This document shows, piece after piece, positions 1-9,900 of a stretch of DNA of 58,664 nt. The position numbers and the translations under genes were made by a program. Position 1 is the stretch's first letter. Each line of letters begins with the position of its first letter. The notes under the pieces were generated by a model. The model searched no databases. It was given only the letters and a program-made list of their open reading frames with translations, and was not told where the DNA came from. This DNA comes from CAXQZU01 sp964228555 (GTDB taxonomy: Bacteria > Planctomycetota > PLA2 > JAEUHO01), in assembly GCA_964228555.1 (NCBI GenBank), contig CAXQZU010000011.1:1-58664 (forward strand). Reading direction: 5' to 3'.

Positions 1-301
1 CTCACCCCCCTCGTCGATCACGGCCACGGACGTCAACTTCCTCGACCTCGAGTCCGCAGGACTGCCCATCTACGGCACCGACACCGCCTTGGTGTCCAGC
101 GTGGCGGGCTTCACGACCCACACCAGCTTCGCATCCTTCGACCTGGCGGCCAACGCAGCCTCCACGCGCGTGGGCTCGCGCGCCTACCTCTGGCGCTACG
201 CCCCACCGGGCGGCACCACCGTGACCCACACAGGCTTCTCCCCCGACAGCAACCCCATCCTCTACGACGTGCTGCTGGGCCCCTCGGCGTCGTTCCCCTA
301 G
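1..301 (+). CDS. Partial C-terminal end of a probable secreted protein
   Basis: The reading frame is open from base 2 to a TAG at 299-301, giving about 99 residues; the gene begins before the window. The tail is rich in Thr, Ser, Gly, Ala and aromatic residues (for example LWRYAPPGG and ILYDVLLGPSASFP), as in extracellular beta-rich domains. No catalytic motif, cysteine pair or sorting signal is visible in this fragment, and I do not recognise the family. The next gene is on the same strand 121 bases downstream. Confidence 0.5.
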   Translation, partial: SPPSSITATDVNFLDLESAGLPIYGTDTALVSSVAGFTTHTSFASFDLAANAASTRVGSRAYLWRYAPPGGTTVTHTGFSPDSNPILYDVLLGPSASFP

Positions 302-422
302 GGGTAGCCTGCTGCGCGGCGACAGTCGCCTCGGGCCACCTCACGGGAGACTGCGGTACCCTGATCACCGCGGGGTGCTGCCCTGCCCGTAGAGACAGGG
401 CTCAACCCAACCGGAGTACCCC

Positions 423-1304
423 ATGAGCAAGCTCGCCTTCCTCCTCGCCCTGCTGGCCTCGGCTGCGGCAGCCTGGCTGCTCAGCGAGCGCAGCGCCCTG
501 CAGGGGCAGGTGGCAAGCCTCGAACAGTCCCAGCAGGCCACGGAGGCGCGCCTGCTGCAGGCCGAGCGTGCGCTGGGCGTGCTGGGCAACGTCACCGCCC
601 AGCCCTCGCTGGAGGCGGCGGCACCCGTCGCGGAGGCCGCGGGGGGCGGCGAGGCCAGCACGGGCACCGGCGCCACGGGACGTCCCGGCCTGAGCGCAGC
701 GCCGCGGGCCGCGGCCTCCGTGCCCGCCCTCGAGGAGCGGCTGGCCCGGCTGGAGCAAGATCTCGCCAAGGAGCGCGCCAGCCGCGCTGCCGCCCCCACG
801 CCGCCGACGTGGCAGGCCAGCCCCCGCTTCCTCGGCAACGTGGAGCAGGCCGAGAAGGCGCTCAGCCTCGACAGTGCCCAGAAGGCAGGCCTCGAGCGGG
901 CCATCGAGGACACCACGCGCGAGCTCACCCAGCTCGCCTCGCTGCGTGGCGAGGATGGCAAGACCCTCAAGGAGCTGCAGGAGGCGCTGCGCGCGCCGAT
1001 GCAGCAGGGCGCCGGGGAAGAGGGCATGGCCCGCTTCCACGAGAACATGGCGGCACTGCAGCGCTTCCGGCAGGGCAAGGTGCCCGGCACCGCCGAGTCG
1101 TTCGCGCAAGCCGAGCGGCGCATCCGCCAAGAGGGTCGCAACCGCGCCCGCTCCTACCTCAATCCCGAGCAGGCCAAGCAGTGGGACAGCAGCTTCACCG
1201 ACCCCCTGTTCCGCGGGCCCGGCGAGGCGGGCAGCGGTGCCTTCGTCATGACCGCGGGCACGGTCGGCGAGAGCCTGCCGATCCAGATCAACGTGGGTCG
1301 CTAG
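423..1304 (+). CDS. Membrane-anchored coiled-coil protein, function unknown
   Basis: The 293-residue product starts with MSK followed by a hydrophobic segment (residues about 4-20), which is a signal anchor. A long charged helix full of Glu, Gln, Arg and Leu follows (about 24-60), then an Ala/Gly/Thr-rich linker, a second helical stretch (about 100-130) and a helical C-terminal domain to about residue 255. This is the layout of an inner-membrane protein with a periplasmic coiled coil. GGAG nine bases before the ATG supports the start. The gene converges on a TonB-like gene across a 39-base gap. I recognise no enzymatic motif; a scaffold or sensor role is conceivable but unsupported. Confidence 0.7.
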   Translation: MSKLAFLLALLASAAAAWLLSERSALQGQVASLEQSQQATEARLLQAERALGVLGNVTAQPSLEAAAPVAEAAGGGEASTGTGATGRPGLSAAPRAAASVPALEERLARLEQDLAKERASRAAAPTPPTWQASPRFLGNVEQAEKALSLDSAQKAGLERAIEDTTRELTQLASLRGEDGKTLKELQEALRAPMQQGAGEEGMARFHENMAALQRFRQGKVPGTAESFAQAERRIRQEGRNRARSYLNPEQAKQWDSSFTDPLFRGPGEAGSGAFVMTAGTVGESLPIQINVGR

Positions 1305-1314
1305 GCCGCGCAGG

Positions 1315-1331
1315 GGCCCGCGGCGCGGGCC
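1315..1331. terminator. GC hairpin between convergent genes
   Basis: A perfect inverted repeat, GGCCCGC-GGC-GCGGGCC, has a 7-bp stem and a 3-base loop. It lies in the 39-base gap between two convergent genes (stops at 1304 and 1344). The position suits a bidirectional terminator. There is no T-run on either side, so it is not a classical intrinsic terminator. Confidence 0.35.
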
Positions 1332-1343
1332 ACCGGGCCATGC

Positions 1344-2129
1344 TCAGCGGCCAGCGCCCACCACGAAGCGGTTGCGCGCCCAGCGCGGATCTCCCGTGGG
1401 CTCGAAGGCCCAGGTGCGAGCCACGAAGGCGCGCACGTGCTCGTCGAGGTGCGCGAGCCCGCTGCCAGACTCCACGCGCACGTCGGCCAGCGAGCCATCG
1501 GCGCGCACGTAGAACAGCAGGACCACCGCATCGGCCGGCTGCCAGGGCAGGCCCACGGGCCATGTCGGCGTGGGCACCGTGCGGCCCACCAGCGGGGCGC
1601 GCGCGGGGCGCTGCGCCGGCGCGGCACGCGGGGCAGGCGGTGCTGCTGCGGAGGGTCGCTCGCTCGGCACGGGCGGCGGTGCTGGTGCTGGCCGCGAGCG
1701 CGCCGCGCGGGCGGCCCGGGCCAGCTCGTCCTGCGGCAAGGGCAACGGCTGCTCGCGCGCCGGCGGCTCGGGCGCCTCCACGTCGGGCTCCAGCGTCACC
1801 TCGGGCAGCTCGTCCTGCGGCAGGGGCGGCAGTTCCTCCGGGGGCGGCAGCAGCTCCGGCCAAGGCTCGGGATCGGGCTCGGGCTCGCGATCGAGGGCGG
1901 GCAGCACGGCCAGCAGGCGTGGCGCCTCCGGGGCCACCTCCAGCCGCGTCGGCTGCCCCATGGGCCGGCCCAAGCCGATCCAGATCGCGCCTGCGAACGC
2001 CACGGCGTGCACCGAGAGGCTGGCCAGCAGCCACATCCCGCTGCCCGCCACGGAGGCCACCCGCCGCGATCGGGCGAGACGCAGGTCCTCGACATGGATC
2101 GGGGCAGGGCGGGATCGTTGGGGTTGCAT
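1344..2129 (-). CDS. TonB-like energy transducer / periplasmic spanning protein
   Basis: The 261-residue protein has the TonB layout: a short basic N-terminus, one membrane helix (about residues 30-52, ending GAIWIGLG), and a long periplasmic stretch dominated by Pro, Glu and Ala (about 65-180). A compact C-terminal domain follows (about 185-261), containing the TonB-type signature in which a new residue pair is added across the strand (VLLFYVRADGSLADVRV, then ESGSGLAHLDE). TonB proteins couple inner-membrane proton motive force to outer-membrane receptors. No exbB, exbD or receptor gene is adjacent, so it may instead be one of the orphan TonB-C proteins used for other envelope tasks. The stop is TGA. 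Confidence 0.7.
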   Translation of the reverse strand: MQPQRSRPAPIHVEDLRLARSRRVASVAGSGMWLLASLSVHAVAFAGAIWIGLGRPMGQPTRLEVAPEAPRLLAVLPALDREPEPDPEPWPELLPPPEELPPLPQDELPEVTLEPDVEAPEPPAREQPLPLPQDELARAARAARSRPAPAPPPVPSERPSAAAPPAPRAAPAQRPARAPLVGRTVPTPTWPVGLPWQPADAVVLLFYVRADGSLADVRVESGSGLAHLDEHVRAFVARTWAFEPTGDPRWARNRFVVGAGR

Positions 2130-2224
2130 CGAGGCCTAGGCTCGCCGGGCTTGGGGTGCCCGGGGATAGAGCGTCGGGGTGGCCTCCCCGGTTCGGGCTG
2201 GCCCCGGGACGCTGACCGCCATGC

Positions 2225-2857
2225 CTAGAGACGAGACAGCAAGGCCTCCGCCTCGGCGCGGGCCCTGGCGGGGACCTCGTGGGGCAAGGCGGCCACCACG
2301 CCGGCCAAGGCCTCGCGGTCCACGCCCAGCCGCAGGGCGCCGCGCAGGTGGCCCAGCAGGGGATCGGGCATGCCGCCCAGCGCCGCCAGCGCTGCCACCG
2401 CCAGCACCTCGCGATCGGCCAGCGAGAGGCAAGGCCGGGCGATGACGCGCCCGTAGGCGAAGTCCTCCGTCCACGCCGGCAACAGCGGATCCAGCCGCGC
2501 CAGGCCGGCCCGCACGCGCTCGGCGGTGTCGCCGTACACGCCCTCGAAGGCCACGCGCCCCGCGCTGCGCCGTGCTGCCTCGTCCGGCTCTGGGGCCTCG
2601 GGCAGCGTCGGCGGCAGCAGGCCAGCCGACTGCAAGGCCCCCAAGGCAGTGAGCGCGCGCGGGAAGCCGGCATAGGGCACGACCTGGCGCAGGGCCTCGC
2701 GCAGGGCGGCGTCGGGCACGCCGCTGGCACGGCAGGCAACCGCCGCCTCGGCCAGCCGCGCGCCCTGTCCGAGGCAGGCCAGCGCCACCAGCCGCGCCAG
2801 CGCGGCACGCTGCCCGGCCGCCAGCCCGCCCCCGGCCTCAGGATGGTGATCGCCCAT
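2225..2857 (-). CDS. Carboxymuconolactone decarboxylase-family protein
   Basis: The 210-residue all-alpha protein contains two copies of the CMD/AhpD-like helical signature: around residues 50-75 (ALREALRQVVPYAGFPRAL) and around 150-200 (LSLADREVLAVAALAALGG, then LRLGVDREALAGVVAAL). The family includes PcaC-type lactone decarboxylases and thiol-disulfide AhpD-like peroxidases. The CxxC of AhpD is absent, which favours the PcaC-like side, but no neighbouring aromatic-degradation gene supports a specific reaction. It is divergent from the histidine kinase gene. A -10-like TAGAAC ends six bases before the ATG, so the mRNA is probably leaderless. Confidence 0.75.
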   Translation of the reverse strand: MGDHHPEAGGGLAAGQRAALARLVALACLGQGARLAEAAVACRASGVPDAALREALRQVVPYAGFPRALTALGALQSAGLLPPTLPEAPEPDEAARRSAGRVAFEGVYGDTAERVRAGLARLDPLLPAWTEDFAYGRVIARPCLSLADREVLAVAALAALGGMPDPLLGHLRGALRLGVDREALAGVVAALPHEVPARARAEAEALLSRL

Positions 2858-2863
2858 CGCGGC

Positions 2864-2869
2864 GTTCTA
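2864..2869 (-). promoter_or_regulatory. Leaderless -10 element (TAGAAC) for the CMD-family gene
   Basis: TAGAAC read on the minus strand lies six bases before the ATG at 2857, with no Shine-Dalgarno sequence between. A TTGAAC resembling a -35 box sits 19 bases further upstream. If used, transcription would start at or within a base or two of the start codon. Confidence 0.5.
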
Positions 2870-2957
2870 CACCGGCCGCCTGCGGTAGGTTCAAGGCGGC
2901 CCCCAGGCCCTGCCGTGGCGCCTCGTGGCGCGACACCGGGCACGGAAGAGACCCCCG

Positions 2958-5477
2958 ATGTCCCTGCCGCTGGACCCCAGCACCCGCCTCGTGCGCGCTG
3001 CGCTGGCAGCCTGCGCCGTGGCCCTCTCGGCGCTGGCCCTGGCGCAGGCGCCGCTGCGTGACGCGGCCTCGCTGGCCCCACCCGTGCTGGTGGCCGCCGT
3101 GCTGCTCGCCGGCGGCCTCCTGCTGCGCGGGCTCCCCACGCGCGGCCGCGTGCGCCTCGTCGTGCTGGCCGACGTGCTGGCCGTGGCCGCGCTGCTGGCC
3201 ACGCTGCCCCACGACGAGGCTGGGTTGCACCGCGCAGGGCTCGCGGCCTACGGCGTGGGCGTGGTGCTTGCGCTGGCAGGCCGCCGCCGGCTCGCGGGCC
3301 TCGCCGCCGGTGCGGCCGGCGTGCTCGTGGGCATGCTGCTGGCCGGCCCCGAATGGCAGGCCGCGACGGGCTCCGCCCACGGGCTGGCGCTGCTGGGTGC
3401 ACGCATGCTGGCCGTGGTGCTGGCCGCGATGGAGGTGGGGTGGGCCGGCGCGACGCTGGCCGCCGTGGCGGCTACGGGCACGGACGAGGCGGGGACGCGG
3501 GCACGCGAGCCTCGCGAGACGGGCCCCGAGGCCCTGCTCCAGATGGCGCAGGCACTCGTGCAGGCCGAGGCCGCCTCGCAGGTGCAGGACGCCTTGCTGG
3601 CGCACGTGCGGCGCCAGGCCTCGGTGCAGGCCTGCGCCGTGGCGCTGGAGGGCGAGGGCGAGGTCCTGGCAGCGTGGGAGGAGCGCGGCCGGCTGGAGGA
3701 GGGCCAGCGGGCGGCGCGGCTGGCACGCCTGCAGCAGGCATGGCGGGAGGCGGGGCTGGAGGGCACGCCGTCCCGGCTGGCCCTGCGCTCGCTGCAGCCC
3801 ACGCCGGCCGCCGCCGATCCCGCGTGGGCCACCTGGGTCGTGCTCCCGCTGCGCGCACTGGGCAGCACGCACGGCGTGCTGGTGCTGGCCGACACGCGCC
3901 GCGAGGCCGTGCCGGCGCCGGCCGCCGCCGCGCTGGGCGATGCCGCGCGTCGTGCCGCCGAGGCGCTGGCACGCATCGCACGCGCCCGCGACGAGGAGTC
4001 GCGACGCACGGCGCTGCTGCTGCGCCAGATGCACGAGGGCGTGGTGCTGCTGGGCCCCGAGGGGCAGGCCCTGCTGGCCAACCCGGCGGCGCGCGAGGCC
4101 CTGGGCATGGGTCACGAGGGGCTCGTGCTGCCGGATCGGCTGGGCGACGTGGCCGTGGCCGACCTCGCGCGCACGGCACCCGGCGTGGCGCAGCACTTCC
4201 GCATGCAGGTGGCCCGCGGCGCGGGCCAGCGCCCGCTGGACATGGCCGGCACCGCCGTCGCCATCGTGGAAGGCCGCAAGCGCGTGGGAACCCTGCTCAC
4301 CCTGCGCGACGTGAGCGGCGAGGAGCAGGCCCGGCGGCGCCTGATGGAGGCCGAGAAGATGACGCTGGTGGGCCAGACGCTGGCCGGCGTCGCCCACGAG
4401 CTCAACAACCCGCTGGCCGCGCTGGTGGGCTACGCCGACCTGCTCGAGCAGGCCGAGGTGCCCGCGCCCCTGCGCCGCCCCGTGCAACAGATGCGCGAGC
4501 AGGCCATCCGGGCCACGCGCATCGTGCGCAACCTGCTCAACTTCGCGCGCCGCCGCAACCCGCAGCGCACGGCGGTGAGCATCCCCGACCTCGTGCAGGG
4601 CACGCTGGACCTCTTCGCCTACGAGGCGCGCATGCAGCAGGTGGCCGTGGAGCAGGACCTCGCGCCGGCGCTGCCGCCCTTGCTGGGCGATCCGCATGCG
4701 CTGCAGCAGGTGCTGGTGAACCTCGTGCAGAACGCCCTGCACGCACTGGCCACCAGCACGCGCACGCCGCGCCGCCTCCGCGTGCGCGCGGTGCGCGTGG
4801 GCGAGGACCTGCACCTGTCGGTGGCCGACAACGGGCCGGGCGTGCCTCGCGAGGTGGTGGCGCGCCTCTTCGAGCCCTTCTTCACCACCAAGGCCGCAGG
4901 GCATGGCACGGGCTTGGGCCTGGCGCTGTCGCGCTCCGTGGCTCGCGAGCATGGCGGCGAGCTGATGCTGGAGGGCGGCCCGGGCGAGGGCGCCTGCTTC
5001 GTGCTGCGGCTGCCCATCAAGCCGGTGGCGGCCACGGGGCCGGCAGGCGCGGCACCCGGCAGCGGGCGCCTTCCCTCCTCGCTGCTGGTGGTGGACGACG
5101 AGGCGGCCGTGCGCGAGACCGCCGTGGCCCAGGCCGGCCTGCTGGGCATCAAGGCCCAGTCGGCCTGCGACGTGGAGGAGGCCACGCGCGCCCTGGCACG
5201 CGGTGGCTTCGAGGTGCTGCTGGTGGACGTGCGCATGCCGGGCGCCTCGGGACTGGACCTGCTCGAGTCGCTGCGCACGCGCGATCCGGGCCTGGCTCGC
5301 CGGCTGGTGCTCATGACGGGCGACGTCGTCAACGACGACGTGCTGGCCCGCCTGCGCGCCAGCGGCAACCCGTGGCTGGAGAAGCCGTTCACCACCCACG
5401 AGCTGCGCACCGCGCTGTGCGCTGCCGTCCGCGCCGGCGAGCGTGCCGGCGGCACCCAGGCACCCTGGCGCACCTAG
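2958..5477 (+). CDS. Hybrid sensor histidine kinase with C-terminal receiver domain
   Basis: The 839-residue protein begins with about six membrane helices (residues 10-170). A GAF-like segment (about 190-345) and a PAS-like segment (about 350-455) follow. The HisKA domain has phospho-acceptor His480 in AHELNNPLAAL. The HATPase domain has the N box (NLVQNALHAL), G1 (DNGPGVP) and G2 (GTGLGLALS). A receiver domain (about 705-830) carries phospho-acceptor Asp757 in LLVDVRMPG and the conserved Lys809. Signals sensed at the membrane or in the cytosolic GAF/PAS region would drive His-to-Asp phosphotransfer within one polypeptide. No DNA-binding output gene is adjacent. I place the start at 2958, where GGAAGAG lies just upstream, rather than at the in-frame codon at 2925. 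Confidence 0.92.
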   Translation: MSLPLDPSTRLVRAALAACAVALSALALAQAPLRDAASLAPPVLVAAVLLAGGLLLRGLPTRGRVRLVVLADVLAVAALLATLPHDEAGLHRAGLAAYGVGVVLALAGRRRLAGLAAGAAGVLVGMLLAGPEWQAATGSAHGLALLGARMLAVVLAAMEVGWAGATLAAVAATGTDEAGTRAREPRETGPEALLQMAQALVQAEAASQVQDALLAHVRRQASVQACAVALEGEGEVLAAWEERGRLEEGQRAARLARLQQAWREAGLEGTPSRLALRSLQPTPAAADPAWATWVVLPLRALGSTHGVLVLADTRREAVPAPAAAALGDAARRAAEALARIARARDEESRRTALLLRQMHEGVVLLGPEGQALLANPAAREALGMGHEGLVLPDRLGDVAVADLARTAPGVAQHFRMQVARGAGQRPLDMAGTAVAIVEGRKRVGTLLTLRDVSGEEQARRRLMEAEKMTLVGQTLAGVAHELNNPLAALVGYADLLEQAEVPAPLRRPVQQMREQAIRATRIVRNLLNFARRRNPQRTAVSIPDLVQGTLDLFAYEARMQQVAVEQDLAPALPPLLGDPHALQQVLVNLVQNALHALATSTRTPRRLRVRAVRVGEDLHLSVADNGPGVPREVVARLFEPFFTTKAAGHGTGLGLALSRSVAREHGGELMLEGGPGEGACFVLRLPIKPVAATGPAGAAPGSGRLPSSLLVVDDEAAVRETAVAQAGLLGIKAQSACDVEEATRALARGGFEVLLVDVRMPGASGLDLLESLRTRDPGLARRLVLMTGDVVNDDVLARLRASGNPWLEKPFTTHELRTALCAAVRAGERAGGTQAPWRT

Positions 5478-5525
5478 CGCCACCGCGCCCGGCGAGGGGC
5501 AGCAGCAGGCACCCGGCTGCCGGGC

Positions 5526-6836
5526 TCAGGGCCGCGTGGACCCCCGCGCCTGGATGGCGGCCAGCGCAGGCCCCAGCCGCCACGCCCCCAGCACGCCGCA
5601 GGCCGTCCCCAGCAGGCCGGCCAGCAGGAACAGCATGCGTGGCGAGGCCACGTGCGCCACCCAGCCGCAGGCGAGGGCCGAGAGCGCCGTCATTCCCGCC
5701 ACCGTCATGCCCACGAGGCCAAAGGCCTGCCCGCGACGGTGCGCCGGCACGTGCAGGTGCAGCAGCGAGGTGCGCGCGACCACGATGGCCGGGATGCACA
5801 GCCCATGGCAGGCGATGGCGAGCAGCCCGACCTCGAAGTCCTCGATCCAGGCGAACGGCAGGTAGGTGAGCCCGTCGAGAGCCATGCCTGCGAGCAGCAA
5901 CGGTGCCAGCCGCAGGCGAGGTCCCAGCGCCGCCACCGCCAGGGCCCCCACCAGCATGCCCCCGGCCATGGCCGCCTCGAAGCCGGCCAGCGCGGAGGCC
6001 GGCAGCCCGAAGGTCTGCTGCACCAGCAACGTGGCACCCACCAGGGCCGGGCCCATGATCGCCAGGTTGTCCAGCGCCGTGAGGCACAGCAGCCCGCGCA
6101 CCACGCGGTCGCCGCGGGCCCAGGCCAGGCCCTCGCGCAGCGTGCGCGCCATGCTGGTTCCCACGCGAGGGCCACGGGCGGACGCGGGCAGGCGCACCCA
6201 CATCAGCAGCAGGGCCGAGACCACGAAGGAGGCACCGTCCCACGCCAGCAGGGCCAGCACGCGGCCCTGCTCGTCCGCCGTCGCGGCCACGCCCTCCGGG
6301 CCGGCGGCCAGCACCCACGCCCCCAGCAGCAGCCCCAGCACCTGCGCCACCTGGGCAGAGGACTGCATGGCGGCATTCCAGCGCGCCAGCGAGGCCGGCG
6401 GGGCGAGGTCGGGCACCAGCGCATCGCGCGCCGGGGCAAAGGGCGTGCTGAGCGCGCCGACGACGAAGCCCAGCGCGACCAGCGCCCCGGGCGTGGGCGG
6501 GCCACCCACCTGCGCCCACAGCACGAAGCCCAGCAGCACGACAGCGCGCGCAAGATCGCTGGCCACCATCAGCCGCCGGCGGTCCATGCGATCAGCCAGC
6601 GCACCCGCCACGGGCCCCAGCAGCAGGTATGGCGCCGTGGCCAGTGCCAGCACCACGCCCACCGTGAGCGCCGCGCCATCGCCCGACAGGCGCCCGGCCA
6701 GCCACGCAATCGCGGGCAGGAACACCACGTCGCCGGTGGCGGACACCAGCTGCGCGGCCCCCAGCAGCACGCCGTTGCGTCGCGCGTGCGCGGGCGCGGG
6801 GGGTGTCCCCGCCGCTGCGGGAGCCTGCCCGCTCAC
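5526..6836 (-). CDS. MFS transporter
   Basis: The 436-residue polytopic protein has about 12 membrane helices in two halves. The typical loop 2-3 basic motif of the major facilitator superfamily is visible (GALADRMDRRRLM, about residues 80-92). The second half starts near residue 225, after a cytosolic loop. It resembles MFS efflux proteins of the enterobactin-exporter/macrolide-efflux type (MFS_3), but the substrate cannot be read from sequence. The GTG start overlaps the stop of the upstream secreted alpha-barrel gene (GTGA), so the two are translationally coupled and probably last in a four-gene operon. Confidence 0.85.
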   Translation of the reverse strand: MSGQAPAAAGTPPAPAHARRNGVLLGAAQLVSATGDVVFLPAIAWLAGRLSGDGAALTVGVVLALATAPYLLLGPVAGALADRMDRRRLMVASDLARAVVLLGFVLWAQVGGPPTPGALVALGFVVGALSTPFAPARDALVPDLAPPASLARWNAAMQSSAQVAQVLGLLLGAWVLAAGPEGVAATADEQGRVLALLAWDGASFVVSALLLMWVRLPASARGPRVGTSMARTLREGLAWARGDRVVRGLLCLTALDNLAIMGPALVGATLLVQQTFGLPASALAGFEAAMAGGMLVGALAVAALGPRLRLAPLLLAGMALDGLTYLPFAWIEDFEVGLLAIACHGLCIPAIVVARTSLLHLHVPAHRRGQAFGLVGMTVAGMTALSALACGWVAHVASPRMLFLLAGLLGTACGVLGAWRLGPALAAIQARGSTRP

Positions 6837-8202
6837 CGGGCCCCGGCGGCCGGGGCCGCGTTCGCCACGGGATCCAGCTCGCCGGCGGCACGTGCCAGCC
6901 AGTAGGCGAAGAGCCAGTCGGCCCGCGTGTAGGTCACCTTGCCCGGCGGCGTGCCCGGCGGCACGTCACGCCACAACCCCAGCTGGTCCTTCCATGACCA
7001 GTGGTTGGGCCCGCGCTGCACGATGTTGGGGATGGTGCGCTCGATGCGCTCGGTCCAGCGGGCGGGCGCGACCTCCGTCTCGGGCATGGCGTGCAGCACC
7101 GCGCGCAGCTCGTCCACGGCCCACGCGCGCCGGTGCTCGAGGCCCCCCAGCAGCGCGCAGGCGCAGAAGCCCGCATTCCACCAGCCGATGGTGGCCGCGC
7201 GCAGGCGGCCGATGCCCTCCAGCGCCTTGCCCGGGACGATGCCGCGTGGATGGATGCGCAGCACCAGCAGCGAGAGCAAGGTCATGTTCACGCTGCTGGG
7301 TGCCTGCAGGTCCTGCAGCCAGGTGAACTGCTCGGGCAGCGCCCGGTGCCAGCCGTCGGCCAGCAACCCCTCCACCATGCGCGCCAGGCCGGCGTCCTGC
7401 GGGTCCAGCGCCGCCGCCGCCACGAAGGGCGCCAGCCCGATGGCGGCATGCCGTCCGTTGCGCGTCCACGCGAGGCCACCCACGTCCGCGCTCAGCTCGC
7501 CGTACTCGGTGCGCTTGCCCCGCAGGTCGCGCAGCCACATCCGATCGGCATGCAGGCGGCGCGCCAGCCGGCCCAGGTGCACGCGAGCGGCCTCGCGCAG
7601 CGCCGGGTCCTCCACGTAGCGGCCGATGGCCGCCCAGCCAAGCACCACGCCGCTGAGCTGGTCACGGCTGGGATCGCCGCGGCACCAGAAGCCCTCCCCC
7701 AGCGGGCTGGGCTCCGAGCGCTCGAAGCCCGTGGAACCCGGCCGGGGCCGCCCCACGTTGCGCACCAGCCCGCCCTCGCGGCCGCTGGCGCGCTCCAGCA
7801 TGGACAGCCCCGCTGCCAGGATGCGCAGCTCCGCCAGCGCCGCCTCGTCGCGCGTGACGTGCCAGCGGCAGGCCTGCGCCGCCGCGTAGCAGCCCGTCCA
7901 GATGGCGGCATCCGACAGGCGCAGCGCATCCTCGCTCAGCTCCTCGGGCGTGGCTCCCACGCGGTGCTCGTAGACGAGCAGGCCCTCGGGCGAGAGGTGC
8001 GCACGCATCCGGCCCTGCATGCGTGCGGCCTTCACTGCCAGCTCGGCATCGGTGCGCCCGGCCGGGGCGGCCACGGGGGCGGCCGGGCCGCGCTGCGCCC
8101 GGTCGGCCGACGCCGTCGCCTGCGCCAGCAGCGAGAGGCACGCGACCAGCAGGACCCCGAGGCGCACGGGGCCGCGGCGCGGGCACGCGGGCAGCAGGCG
8201 GC

Positions 8203-8206
<4 letters not shown>
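6833..8206 (-). CDS. Secreted helical (alpha/alpha-barrel-like) protein, unknown activity
   Basis: The 457-residue protein has a Sec signal peptide (about residues 1-36: basic start, then LGVLLVACLSLLAQATASA). The mature part is helical and repeats hairpins with aromatic/Gly loops (IWTGCYAAAQACRWH, LSGVVLGWAAIGRYV, LAWTRNGRHAAIGLA, WWNAGFCACALLGGLEH), as in six-hairpin alpha/alpha toroid glycosidases and related polysaccharide-active proteins. I cannot assign a catalytic pair. Its ATG overlaps the stop of the ABC ATPase gene (ATGA), and its own stop overlaps the MFS start, so it sits inside a tight operon. A role in handling a periplasmic glycan or similar polymer is only an inference from the fold-like pattern. 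Confidence 0.6.
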
Positions 8207-8940
<734 letters not shown>

Positions 8941-8981
8941 GCGCACGCGCGGGGTCCCGCCCGGCCGCCCTGCGGGATCGC

Positions 8982-9284
8982 TCAGGCGCGCCACTCCATC
9001 ACCTGCCACTGCGGGTCGGTGAGGTGGCGGTAGGCCACGGAGGGAAGGTCGTTGGCCGTGCGCACGTGCTGCGTCAGGGCGAGGTAGGCCTCGCGGTCCT
9101 TGAGGATGTTGAGCTCGACGAGGCGCCCCGTGGGCCCCGTGGGCCCCATCTCCTCGTAGACCTCGTAGCGATCGCTGCCGTGCGACTCCCAGTAGGGCTT
9201 GAGCTCCTCGCGGGCCCGCTTCAGGAACTCGTCCCGGTGGCACGCCTCGATGCGGAAGGTGAACAGGCTCAGCACGCGCGACAT
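8982..9284 (-). CDS. Small NIPSNAP/ABM-like ferredoxin-fold protein
   Basis: The 100-residue protein opens with an alternating beta strand (VLSLFTFRIEA), then a helix carrying FLKRAREELKPYW. A second strand follows (RYEVYEEMGPT, RLVELNILKD), then a helix (REAYLALTQHV). This beta-alpha-beta pattern with a central aromatic is typical of dimeric alpha/beta-barrel proteins of the NIPSNAP/antibiotic-biosynthesis-monooxygenase type. It lacks a signal peptide and no cofactor ligand is evident. It is the first gene of the minus-strand operon that continues with the ABC ATPase 41 bases downstream. Its biochemical role is unknown. Confidence 0.65.
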   Translation of the reverse strand: MSRVLSLFTFRIEACHRDEFLKRAREELKPYWESHGSDRYEVYEEMGPTGPTGRLVELNILKDREAYLALTQHVRTANDLPSVAYRHLTDPQWQVMEWRA

Positions 9285-9391
9285 GGGGTGGTCCAGGCCA
9301 GGCCCCTGCGGCCCGGCTCTGGCGTAGCATCCAAGCACCGCCCGGGCCTGTCCCGTTCTGGCTGCGGCGGGTGCCCTCGTCCGGAGTCTGC

Positions 9392-9850
9392 GTGCGCTGG
9401 ATCCTGCCCCTCGCTGCGCTCCTGGCGCTGGCCACCACGCTGTGGCTGGTGTACGCCCCGCGCCCGGCGCCCAGCGAGACGCTGGCCGGCGGGCCGCCGG
9501 CCGGGGAGCCCGAGGAGGCCCGCGGCCTGCCCGGCGACCCCGCCTGGGCACGCCTGCGCTCGGGCACGCTGCACGTGCGCGTGCGGACGCCCGCGGGCAC
9601 CGTGCCGCTGGGCACGCAGGTGGGCTACGCCACGCCGCGAGGACCGCGCCTCTACTACGTGGATGCAGACGGCCTGCGCACGCTGGCCGACGTGCCGCTG
9701 GGCGAGGTGCTGGTGCTGGTGCAGGCGCCCGGCCACGAGCCGCTGGAGCGCCGCACGCGTGTCGAGGCGGGCGTGGTGGGCGAGATGCAGTTCGAGCTGG
9801 GCGGGCCGCCCGCGGCCGCCTCGGGCCCCGCGGGGCCGGCCGGCCGCTAG
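9392..9850 (+). CDS. Membrane-anchored single beta-sandwich protein
   Basis: About 152 residues. An N-terminal hydrophobic anchor (WILPLAALLALATTLWLVY) is followed by a Pro/Glu-rich linker. A single beta-rich domain (about residues 60-130) follows, with GTLHVRVRTPAGTVPLGTQV and the pattern LADVPLGEVLVLVQAPGHE, which resembles the carboxypeptidase-regulatory-like fold. I choose GTG 9392 because GGAG lies five bases upstream; an in-frame GTG at 9371 would add seven residues. It probably sits on the periplasmic face of the inner membrane as a binding or structural module. It is followed 50 bases later by ispH. Confidence 0.6.
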   Translation: MRWILPLAALLALATTLWLVYAPRPAPSETLAGGPPAGEPEEARGLPGDPAWARLRSGTLHVRVRTPAGTVPLGTQVGYATPRGPRLYYVDADGLRTLADVPLGEVLVLVQAPGHEPLERRTRVEAGVVGEMQFELGGPPAAASGPAGPAGR

Positions 9851-9888
9851 CGCGCCCGGGAGCACGGGGCAGGCGCCCGCCTGCCGTG

Positions 9889-9894
9889 TACGGT
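9889..9894 (+). promoter_or_regulatory. Leaderless -10 element (TACGGT) for ispH
   Basis: TACGGT ends six bases before the ispH ATG at 9901 and is preceded by TG, as in an extended -10 element. No Shine-Dalgarno sequence fits between it and the start codon. Confidence 0.45.
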
Positions 9895-9900
9895 GGCGGC

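Noticed and set aside
2127..2141. TAGGCC before the TonB-like gene as another leaderless -10 box
   Set aside because: It ends only three bases before the ATG, which is too close for the pattern seen in the other genes.
2838..5483. Very long open frame (881 codons) on the minus strand across the histidine kinase gene
   Set aside because: It mirrors the kinase gene, has a low-complexity His/Gln/Arg/Ala composition, and arises because extreme GC at third positions removes stops from the antisense frame.
5512..5524. Small CCCGG/CCGGG hairpin between the histidine kinase and MFS genes as a terminator
   Set aside because: A 5-bp stem in DNA this GC-rich is expected by chance, and nothing else supports it.
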